From CAWHYG01 sp963833505 (GTDB taxonomy: Bacteria; Eisenbacteria; RBG-16-71-46; CAIMUX01): 64,000 nucleotides of DNA. The notes beneath the pieces are model-generated. The model was not told the DNA's origin and did not search any database. It worked only from the letters and a program-made list of their open reading frames with translations. This document shows, piece after piece, positions 17,987-25,216 of the stretch; the first letter of the stretch is position 1; each line of letters begins with the position of its first letter. Position numbers and translations under genes: made by a program. The stretch spans positions 1 to 64,000 of the forward strand of contig CAWHYG010000015.1 of the NCBI GenBank assembly GCA_963833505.1, given 5' to 3'.

Positions 17987-19420
17987 GCAAGGCCGAGGAG
18001 TGCGCAGCATCTCCCGGGCCTGCAGATCTCGAAGAACTCGGTCAAGCGAGTCCTGCGTCACGGACAGAGTGAAGTTCCGGCGCTCTCGCGGGAGGATCCC
18101 CTGGCGGAGCACCTGGACCGGGTGCGCGAGCTCCACGGGCTCTGCCAAGGCAATCGGGTACGGGTGGTGGAGATGCTGGAGGCCGACGGCATCCGCGTGG
18201 CCTATTCCACCCTCACCCGCTTCTGCCGGCGCTACGGGATCGGGGTTCGCCCCCAGCGTCCGGCCGGGCAGTATCACTTCGAGCCGGCAGAGGAGATGCA
18301 GCACGACACCTCGCCCCACGCGGTCGAGGTGGGCGGAAGGAAGAGATCGCTCCAGTGCGCTTCCATGGTCTTGTGCTACTCCCGCATGCTCTTCGCCCAG
18401 GTCTACCCACGTTGGAGCCGCTTCGAGTGCCGGGTCTTCCTGACCGAAGCCTTGAGGTCCTTCGAGGGATCAGCCCGGCGCTGCTTGATCGACAACAGCT
18501 CGGTCATCCTGGCCGGCGGCTCCGGACGCGACGCCGTCATCGCTCCGGAGATGGAGGCCTTGGGCCGGCGCTTCGGCTTCCGCTTCGTCGCCCACGCGGT
18601 GGGAGATGCCAACCGCTCCGCCCGGGTGGAACGGCCCTTCCATTACATCGAGCACAACTTCTACCCCGGCCGTTCCTTTGCCGGCCTGGGGGATCTCAAC
18701 CTCCAGCTCCGGCAGTGGTGCCAGCAGGCCAATGATCGGCCCAAGCGGACCCTGGGCGGCCGGCCCCGGGAGCGCTTCGCCGCGGAGAAGCCGGTTCTGG
18801 TGCCGTTGCCGCCCTTCATCCCGGAGATCTACGAGCCGCACCTCCGCCGGGTGGATGTCGAGGGTTACGTCAACCTTCACACCAACCGGTACTCGGTACC
18901 GGTAGAGTGGCTGGGACGCCGGCTGGAGATCCGGGAGAGCAAGGACCAGGTCCGCGTCTTCGACGGCCCGCGCTTGGTAGTGGTTCATGAACGCCGGGAG
19001 CCCGGCGCCCATCTGCGCATCACCTTGCCCGAACATCGGGATCCGGCACGTTGGAAGAAGGCGCCCCTTCCGCCACTCCCGGAGGAGAAGTGGTTGCGCA
19101 GCCTCTCGCCCGAGATCTCCCGGTTGGTGGATGACCTGCGCCAACATCATGGCGGCCGCGCCGTGCGCGCCCTGCGCCATCTCCATCGCATGGCCCTCGA
19201 CTATCCTGGCGAGGTCCTGACCCAGGCGGTGCAGGAAGCCCGGCCTTACGGCCTGATCGATCTCCATCGGATCGAACGGATGGTCCTGCGCCGGCTGGCC
19301 GGCCAGTTCTTCCGCCTGCCCCTGCCCCCGGACGAAGAAGAGGAACCCAATCATGACCGAGGAACTGGAACAGCTGCTGAAGAACCTTCACCTGAGACGA
19401 GCCCTGGAGATCCTCGATGA
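17943..19420 (+). pseudogene. istA: IS21 family transposase IstA, single-base frameshift
   Basis: ATG 17943 has GAGGAG 7 bases upstream and opens MLDQDIRAAILRLHEQGRGVRSISRA. At about 18020 the frame must shift by minus one to continue LQISKNSVKRVLRHGQ and then the full transposase. Loss of one C from a GCCCTG run explains it. The shifted frame contains the HTH, the DDE core (MQHD, LIDNSS, RVERPF) and the C-terminal beta domain with NRYSVP, ending at 19420. The length, about 490 residues, is normal for IstA. IS21 does not normally need programmed frameshifting in istA, so the gene is probably inactive unless the shift is an assembly error. Confidence 0.85.
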
Positions 19421-20078
19421 CGAGTTGAAGCGGGCGGAGAAGAAGGGGACCAGCTACTCCGAGTTCCTGACCGCACTCCTCCGCCAGGAGTATCACGGCC
19501 AGCAGGACCGGTTCCTGGAGTACCGGATCAAACGAGCCCGCCTACCCGAACGCTGGTCGCTCGAGAGCTTCCCCTGGAAGCGTCAGCCGGGCGTGCGCAA
19601 GGCCGCCATCGAGCAGTTGGCCGAGCTCGACTTCGTGAACCAAGCCGCCAACGTGGTCTTCGTCGGTCCCACCGGGGTCGGCAAAACCGGGCTGGCCAGC
19701 GCTCTCCTGCTCAGAGCCCTGCAGGCCGGACACCGAGGGCTCTTCGTCAAAGCACAGGATCTCTTCGACGAGATGTATCAGAGCCTGGCGGATCGCTCTT
19801 CCCGCCGCCTGCTCGATCGGCTGATCGGAATGGACGTCCTGCTGGTGGACGAAATGGGCTACCTCAATCTCCGCCCCGAACAGAGCAACATCTTCTTCAA
19901 GCTCATGGAAGAACGTTACGGCCGCAAGGCCACCATCATCACCACCAACCTGGACTACGAGGAGTGGTATGCCTTCCTCGGCAAGAAAGAAATGGTGGCG
20001 GCCCTGCTCGATCGACTCCGCCATCACTGCCACGCCATCAAGATCGACGGGCCTTCTCTGCGGAACCCGGAATCGTAA
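19353..20078 (+). CDS. istB: IS21 family helper ATPase IstB
   Basis: A 241-residue AAA+ ATPase. ATG 19353 follows AGAGGAA and overlaps the end of istA, the usual coupled arrangement. It has an N-terminal helical region (ALEILDDELKRAEKKGTSYSEFL), Walker A (GPTGVGKTGLA), Walker B (DVLLVDEMGYL) and sensor region TIITTNLDYEEW. IstB assembles on DNA as a decamer and activates IstA. The frame is intact. Confidence 0.95.
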   Translation: MTEELEQLLKNLHLRRALEILDDELKRAEKKGTSYSEFLTALLRQEYHGQQDRFLEYRIKRARLPERWSLESFPWKRQPGVRKAAIEQLAELDFVNQAANVVFVGPTGVGKTGLASALLLRALQAGHRGLFVKAQDLFDEMYQSLADRSSRRLLDRLIGMDVLLVDEMGYLNLRPEQSNIFFKLMEERYGRKATIITTNLDYEEWYAFLGKKEMVAALLDRLRHHCHAIKIDGPSLRNPES

Positions 20079-20167
20079 GCCGCAGGGGGGGCCTGCCGGC
20101 TGCTCCACCCACCAACCCTCCCAGGCCCGCCCAACCCCGTCACCCCACTACGAAAACGGAAATCGGC

Positions 20168-20188
20168 GACGGGTCAATCCTGCTGAGC
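20168..20188 (-). repeat. IS21-like right-end repeat R2
   Basis: On the reverse strand this reads GCTCAGCAGGATTGACCCGTC, closely matching L1 at 16407. It lies just inside the IS256-family insertion that separates it from the outermost repeat at 21647. Confidence 0.7.
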
Positions 20189-20196
20189 ACGAAGGG

Positions 20197-21640
20197 GGGG
20201 ATGTCCCGGTGAGCGTTGAAAGTTGACGGCGGTCCTCAACCCTATGGCAGAATTCGTTTTGCCAAGGAAGTCCGCAAAGGGAGGAGGACCAACCGCCATG
20301 AGGAAGAATGCCAGGAAAACACCCGTCCGAAAACCGCAATTCATCTCCGAGCCTTCGCTGCCACCGCGGCAGCTGTCGATTCCGGAGATCCTGATCAGCA
20401 CCCGCGTCGGTCTCCGCGAACTCGTCTTCAACTCGGGGTTCCAGGTCTTCCAGGCTCTGCTGGAGACGGATCGGGAAGCGCTCTGTGGTCCGCGGTACGC
20501 CCCGCAGGAAGACCGTCAGGCCTACCGGCACGGGTTCGATGAGGGTCAGGTGGTCCTTGGGGGTCGGAAGGTCCGGGTGAAGAAGCCCCGAGTGCGGAGT
20601 GCCGATGGCCGCAGCGAACTGATGCTGCCGTCGTGGGAGCGCTTCCAACAGGAAGATCCGCTCCGGGACCGGGCCTGGGAGCAGATCCTCGCCGGCGTGA
20701 GCACGCGCCACTACGCGCGCTCCCTCGAGCCGATCGAGGAGGGCCCGGTCTCGTGCAGCGTGAGCGCCTCTTCGGTATCGCGGCGGTTCGTGGCCCGGAC
20801 CGCGAGTGCGGTGCAGACGTTCCTGACCCGTCCGTTGGACGGGCAGGACTTCCCCATCATCCTGATCGATGGCACGGGACTGGGCGATCACGTCGCCATC
20901 GTCATTCTGGGAATCGACCCGACGGGCAAGAAGCACGTGCTCGGCGTGGCGGAGGGAAGCACCGAGGCGTCGGCGGTCTGTCATCGCCTGCTGGGCGAGC
21001 TGATCGAACGAGGTCTGGTGGTGGAGCGCGCGCGGCTCTTCGTGATCGACGGAGGTAAGGGAATCCGCAAGGCGATCCGGGACGTGTTCGGCTCCTGGGC
21101 CCTGATCCACCGGTGTCATCTCCACAAACTGCGCAACGTTCTCGAGCATCTGCCTCCCAGACGCCAGGCCTGGGTAAGCGCGGCGCTGCGGCGCGCCTGG
21201 GGCAAGAGCAACGTGGCCGCTGCCCGCAAGGTCCTGACGACCCTCGCCGATCAGCTTCGGGACGACCATCCCGGGGCCGCCGCCTCCGTGGAGGAGGGAC
21301 TGGAAGAAACGCTGACCATCATCGCGCTTGGAGCTCGTGGTGAACTTCGCCGCATCCTCTGCAGCACGAACATCATCGAGAATCTCCAGGGTGGTGTGAA
21401 ACGCGTCGCGCGGAACGTCAAGCGGTGGAGGAGTGGATCGATGGCCCTGCGCTGGGCCGTCACTGGCCTGATGGAGTCGGAAAAGAAGTTCCGGCGCATC
21501 CGCGGGCATCGCGATCTCGCTCAGTTCATCGCCGCCATCGAAGCGAAAGTCGAGGACTCAAGACTGGACAAGTCCAGAAAGGTCGCGTAAAAGATGATCC
21601 CGGACCGTCGATCACTTTCAACGGAGCGTGGCTCATCCCC
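20197..21640 (+). mobile_element. IS256-family element A (1444 bp, 9-bp target duplication)
   Basis: The ends are fixed by a perfect 9-bp direct repeat, CACGAAGGG, at 20188-20196 and 21641-21649. Imperfect inverted ends start GGGGATG and share CGTTGAAAGT and CGGTCC further in (left about 20197-20235, right about 21602-21640). IS256-family elements are known to make 8-9 bp duplications, and 1.44 kb is a typical length. The target was the spacer between the two right-end repeats of the IS21-like element. Confidence 0.9.
20298..21590 (+). CDS. IS256 family (mutator-type) transposase, element A
   Basis: A 430-residue transposase. ATG 20298 is chosen over upstream alternatives because GGGAGGAGG precedes it. 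DDE residues sit in ILIDGTGLGD (Asp), LFVIDGGKGIRKAI (Asp) and STNIIENLQGGVKR (Glu), with the IS256 C/D-insertion signature HRCHLHKLRNVLEHLP between them. Intact and probably functional. It lies 50 bases inside the right end of the element. Confidence 0.94.
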   Translation: MRKNARKTPVRKPQFISEPSLPPRQLSIPEILISTRVGLRELVFNSGFQVFQALLETDREALCGPRYAPQEDRQAYRHGFDEGQVVLGGRKVRVKKPRVRSADGRSELMLPSWERFQQEDPLRDRAWEQILAGVSTRHYARSLEPIEEGPVSCSVSASSVSRRFVARTASAVQTFLTRPLDGQDFPIILIDGTGLGDHVAIVILGIDPTGKKHVLGVAEGSTEASAVCHRLLGELIERGLVVERARLFVIDGGKGIRKAIRDVFGSWALIHRCHLHKLRNVLEHLPPRRQAWVSAALRRAWGKSNVAAARKVLTTLADQLRDDHPGAAASVEEGLEETLTIIALGARGELRRILCSTNIIENLQGGVKRVARNVKRWRSGSMALRWAVTGLMESEKKFRRIRGHRDLAQFIAAIEAKVEDSRLDKSRKVA

Positions 21641-21646
21641 CACGAA

Positions 21647-21665
21647 GGGGTCAGTTCTGGTTAGC
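21647..21665 (-). repeat. IS21-like right-end repeat R1 (outermost)
   Basis: Reverse strand GCTAACCAGAACTGACCCC matches L1 (GCTCACCAGAATTGACCCG) at 16 of 19 positions. With element A removed it lies 24 bases outside R2, the same period as L1-L2. Confidence 0.7.
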
Positions 21666-21911
21666 GGCGAAGCCGGAACTCTCTCGCTCTCGGTTCTCTC
21701 GGGCGATCTGGCGAACGAACTGGTGGGGAACGGGGACCAAAGGGAACCGTTTGCGAACTGATAGCAGCTGAGATAGGCGCGGCGGGCCTGCAAGCCTAGC
21801 ATTCCGGGGAGCCTCGTGACCGCGTCCAACCGCCTGAGTGAGAGCCCTCGCCTACGTCCATTCGAGGACGTTACCGGGCCTCCGCGCCTCCGCTCGCCTC
21901 CGCAACATTCC

Positions 21912-21940
21912 TTGAGTTAGCTCCAGGATCCTGCTATACT
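21912..21940 (+). promoter_or_regulatory. Sigma70-type promoter, now cut off from its gene by IS256 element B
   Basis: TTGAGT (21912-21917), 17-base spacer, TATACT (21935-21940). A start near 21947 would give a leader of about 90 bases to the insertion point of element B at 22039. Beyond the element lie the Shine-Dalgarno AGGAGG and ATG 25217 of a secreted protein, so this was probably that gene's promoter. The rest of 21678-22038 holds no recognisable gene. A reverse open frame at 21852-22250 is not convincing. Confidence 0.55.
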
Positions 21941-22070
21941 CCTTGTCGGCCACGCAGAGGGGCGCGAGGCGTAGGCATCCGGGCGTCCTCAACTTCGTTA
22001 TCGCCTCAACCTGCGTTCCATACGCGTGCACATGGGTAGGATCCGTCCCGCCTTCCGTGGAAAAGAGGAG

Positions 22071-22132
22071 ATGGCGTAACCTCCAGTTAGCCAATAACCA
22101 AAGGCTCGGACGAGCCAGGGAGGTTACGCCAT
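22071..22132 (+). promoter_or_regulatory. Hairpin hiding ribosome-binding site and start codon of element B transposase
   Basis: ATGGCGTAACCTCC (22071-22084) is perfectly complementary to GGAGGTTACGCCAT (22119-22132). The right arm contains the Shine-Dalgarno sequence and the AT of the ATG at 22131; the left arm is the inner part of the terminal repeat. An RNA entering from outside the element would fold and block translation. Such protection against impinging transcription is known for other insertion sequences such as IS10 and IS50. Confidence 0.7.
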
Positions 22133-22181
22133 GGGGGAGTCTACCACCGGACTGCGGGTCCTGCCCAGTCCCGAGGACATT

Positions 22182-23864
22182 CCCCAACTCCGCTCTAAGG
22201 GGCCTTCGGCGGGCTTCCCGCCCGCTTTCCCCGCTGTAAGTCCTTGGCAATCCTCATCGCCTCCCTCACCGGTTCCGCATTGGGGAGGGCCGGAAATCTC
22301 CGCTCTAAGAGAAGGGCAGTTCCGGAGACTCATCCGGGCTCGATCTCCAGCTGTCGGCCAATCCCAGCAGCTTGGCTCGCGCCGCGACCAACTCGTCTAC
22401 CGTCAGGGGAGGCGCCGCCAGACGAGCGGTCAGCTCCCGGGCATGCTGCCGGATCATCGCGGCCATCGAGAAGAGCTCGTACCGCAGCCGCTTCGGTCTG
22501 GCTTCCCGGAGACGCTCGGGCAGAGCGTGTCGCTTGAGCAGACTGAGAACGTTGTACGTGATCAGGTTCAGACGAAACCAGGCGGCGTTGGCTCCGAATC
22601 GCTGACTGGGAACAATGCCCCCTCCCAGCTCGTTCTTGATCACGCCGTGCGTGTGCTCGATCGTGCCCGCCTTCTGCCAATGCCACCGAAGCAACTCGGT
22701 TGTCGACAGGTCTTCCCGATTACTCACCACGGCCAAATGCTTCAACTCTTGCCCGCCGGAAAACAACGCCCCTTGCTTGGCCGTGAACCGCACCGCCACG
22801 TAACGCATCGGAGGTGCATCCTTCGGCCAGTCGCCCGGAATAAACTCCACCTCCGCCGCCTCCACGTACTCGCGAGGTCGGTCTTCCAGAAACTCCCATC
22901 CTACCGCCGGGTCCTCACAAGCTCTCCGCAGCTCGCGAGTCATGTCGGCGGAGATCGTGAACTCGACCTTCTCGCGCCATAGGTACTTCAGCACCTTCTC
23001 GTCGTAACAGGCGCTGTCCCCGCGAAAACACCGGCGCTCCACACTCCGGGGCAGAGCCGAAAGCGCACGCGCGGCGATCTCTCGATTCCCCATCCCCGCG
23101 GGAACGTTGCCGTCCCGATACTCGTCCGCTACGACCAGGTCGGCCTCCGCCCAAACCACCACCACCGGCTGAAAGCCTCGGCCACCTTCGTAGTGGGACA
23201 AGGCTTCCCGCCGACGACTCTCCACTATCGTCGCGTCCAGATCCAGCGTGGCCAACCGCGGACAATCCATCATCACTCCGCGATGCACGAGCCCGACGTT
23301 CCATCGGTGCAGGCCCACCAGCGGGACGCTCTCTGGTACGATCCATGCCCCTCCCGCCGGCCGCTTCGACAACACCTCCTCGTCGTGAAAGCTCATCAGA
23401 AAATCCAAAAGCGCGTCCGGTGAGGGTGCCCGCCGACCCAGCAGCCGACTCAGGCCCTGATCCCGAGCCAGGACCCGAATGTCCTCGACCCGCTCTCCCC
23501 CCGCCGCCAACATCAAGACAATCCACTGGAGCTTCTCGTAAACCGTGAAACCCCGCCGCCGGGAACCCAACGGCAACTCCCGCGCCGCCAACTCGTCCAT
23601 GCCCAAGGCCAGCAGAAGTTCCGCCACCAAGGGCAGGCCCGCCTGAGACGTCATGTCCATCGGCCGAGACGCAGCCTCCATCCGGAACGGCAGCAACCCC
23701 TGTCGGTGCCGTGACCCCATCGCCAACCACCCCTCGGCTCCTTCCGAACGCACCCAGGGGATCGATCCCCCCAAAGTCTCGCAAATCGTCTCCCATCTTT
23801 CACCCAATGGGTGAGATCATCCTCAGGCCAGACACCAAACTACGGAGTTAGAGCGGAGTTGGGG
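22182..23864 (-). mobile_element. IS1380-family element (1683 bp, 5-bp target duplication)
   Basis: Inverted ends CCCCAACTCCGCTCTAA (22182-22198, and reverse complement 23848-23864) match over 17 bases. They are flanked by a perfect direct repeat ACATT at 22177-22181 and 23865-23869. IS1380 elements make 4-5 bp duplications and are about 1.7 kb. It is inserted in the opposite orientation within the 5' end of the IS256-family transposase. Confidence 0.95.
22305..23807 (-). CDS. IS1380 family transposase
   Basis: A 500-residue transposase with IS1380/DDE_Tnp_1 features. The first Asp is in ATLDLDATIVES, the second in CFRGDSACYDEKVL, and the Glu in the Y-R-K-E-like segment IEHTHGVIKNELGGG. The C-terminal NAAWFRLNLITYNVLSLLKR block is conserved in the family. 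Length is normal and the frame intact, so it may be active. The stop codon lies about 120 bases inside the left end. Confidence 0.95.
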   Translation of the reverse strand: MGERWETICETLGGSIPWVRSEGAEGWLAMGSRHRQGLLPFRMEAASRPMDMTSQAGLPLVAELLLALGMDELAARELPLGSRRRGFTVYEKLQWIVLMLAAGGERVEDIRVLARDQGLSRLLGRRAPSPDALLDFLMSFHDEEVLSKRPAGGAWIVPESVPLVGLHRWNVGLVHRGVMMDCPRLATLDLDATIVESRRREALSHYEGGRGFQPVVVVWAEADLVVADEYRDGNVPAGMGNREIAARALSALPRSVERRCFRGDSACYDEKVLKYLWREKVEFTISADMTRELRRACEDPAVGWEFLEDRPREYVEAAEVEFIPGDWPKDAPPMRYVAVRFTAKQGALFSGGQELKHLAVVSNREDLSTTELLRWHWQKAGTIEHTHGVIKNELGGGIVPSQRFGANAAWFRLNLITYNVLSLLKRHALPERLREARPKRLRYELFSMAAMIRQHARELTARLAAPPLTVDELVAARAKLLGLADSWRSSPDESPELPFS

Positions 23865-25216
23865 ACATTCGTCGGTTGCTGAGGGTCAAGATCGTGGCCG
23901 CGGTTCAGGAGATCCTGGAGGAGGAGATCGCTCTGCTCCTGGGCTCGCAGCGGTATGAACGGACGGAGACCCGCAACGGGTATCGGAACGGTCGTGAACG
24001 GCGCCGGGTGACGACGGAGAACGGGCCAATGGAGCTGCAGGTTCCTCGAGCTCGGGTTCAGCAGCCCGACGGATCGACGGCCGAGTTCCGGAGCAGCGTG
24101 CTGCCGCGCTACCAGCGGCGCACGAAGCGGGTCGACGACGCCATCCTCGGGGCCTACCTGGCCGGGGCGAACACCCGCCGGATCAAGAAAGCTCTGGAGC
24201 CGCTGCTGGGGGAATCGAACCTCTCCCGGAGCGCGATCTCGCGGGTGGTACAGCGGATCCGGACCTCTTTCGAGACCTGGTCGGCTCGGGATCTGTCGGA
24301 AGACCGCTTCAAGGTTCTCTACTTGGACGGGATCCACCTGAAGGTGCGGCTGGTTCGTCGGGTGGTCTCGGCGCCGGTCCTGATCGCGCTGGGGGTTCGG
24401 GAAGACGGCACCAAGGAGCTGGTCTCGCTCCGGCTGGCAGCGGCAGAGAGCGGCGCCACCTGGGAGGGGCTGATCGACGACCTGTCGAAGCGCGGCCTGG
24501 AGGCGCCGGTGGTGATGGTGAGCGACGGCCACGCCGGGTTGAAGCGGGCCACCGCCCGTTGGCCGGAGTCGAAGGTGCAGCGCTGCACCTGGCACAAGCT
24601 GCAGAACCTCCTGCAGCACTGTCCGCGCCACGCCCGCCCCGAGCTCAAGCGGGACTACCAGGCGATCGTCGGCTCCAAGGACGGCCTGGCGGGGCGCGAG
24701 GCCCGGGGGAAGTTCCTGCGGAAGTGGGGTTCGCTCTGCGCCGAGGTGGCCCGGAGCCTGGAAGAGGCGGGAGAACAGCTCCTCACCTTCTTCGAGTTTC
24801 CCAAGGCGATGTGGAAGTCGCTGCGGACGACGAACCCGATCGAGAATCTGAACCGGGAATTCCGCCGGCGAACCAAGACCCAGGGCTCGTTCTCCACCGA
24901 GGACTCGGCCCTGACCCTGCTCTGGGGCTTGGTGGCCTTCGGCCAGATCCGGATGCGGAAGATCGACGGGCACCGGAAGGTCTCGACCCTGCAGACCACG
25001 GCGAAAGCGAAGGCGGCCTGAATCCAGCGGAAGTTGATGGTGGAAACGAATCACGAAACCCTCATGAACGAGGCGAACCGGTCGGAGGACCCGGGCTCCA
25101 GAAGGGAAAGTCGCCCTTCCGTGAGGACGATTGAGGTATCATCCAGTCACCCGGAGGTTACACATCCACTTTTCCACAGGATCCGGGACGGATCCCATGG
25201 GTAGGAGGCGCAGATC

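Larger units (their letters stand above)
16397..21677 (+). mobile_element. IS21-like element with ParB-like and Cys-rich cargo, interrupted by an IS256-family element
   Basis: The ends are inferred from multiple terminal repeats typical of IS21. Left copies are GCTCACCAGAATTGACCC (16407) and GCTCACGAGAACGGACCC (16431), 24 bases apart. Right copies, read inverted, are GCTAACCAGAACTGACCC (ending 21665) and GCTCAGCAGGATTGACCC (ending 20188). These become 24 bases apart once the IS256-family insertion 20197-21640 and its 9-bp duplication are removed. Exact outer ends are uncertain by about 10 bases and no target duplication was found. Gene order is Cys-rich protein, ParB-like, istA, istB. Two of the four genes carry frameshifts, so the element is probably defective. 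Confidence 0.75.
22131..25021 (+). pseudogene. IS256 family transposase, element B, split by IS1380 insertion after codon 17
   Basis: Codons 1-17 (22131-22181, MGESTTGLRVLPSPEDI) are separated from the remainder (23870-25021, RRLLRVKIVAAVQEILEEE onward) by the IS1380 element. Joining the two halves across one copy of the duplicated ACATT restores a single open frame of about 400 residues. The large part has the DDE residues (VLYLDGIHLKV, VMVSDGHAGL, TTNPIENLNREF) and the mutator signature VQRCTWHKLQNLL. A TTG at 23876 could still start the larger fragment, but the native initiation region is lost. Confidence 0.93.
22039..25195 (+). mobile_element. IS256-family element B, 8-bp target duplication, interrupted by an IS1380 element
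   Basis: A perfect 8-bp direct repeat, CATGGGTA, lies at 22031-22038 and 25196-25203. The inverted ends are long: both begin GGATCCGTCCC and share GTGGAAAAG and GTAACCTCC further in, about 46 bases in all. After removing the IS1380 insertion and one copy of its 5-bp duplication the element is 1469 bp, right for IS256. It sits in the 5' leader of the gene at 25217, one base before its Shine-Dalgarno sequence. Confidence 0.92.

Noticed and set aside
21852..22250. Reverse 132-codon frame
   Set aside because: Crosses the end of element B and the IS1380 boundary; contains a faintly protein-like stretch but no start signal or known motif.
22131..22982. Forward 283-codon frame starting at ATG 22131
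   Set aside because: Only the first 17 codons are real (start of the IS256-family transposase); the rest is antisense to the IS1380 transposase.
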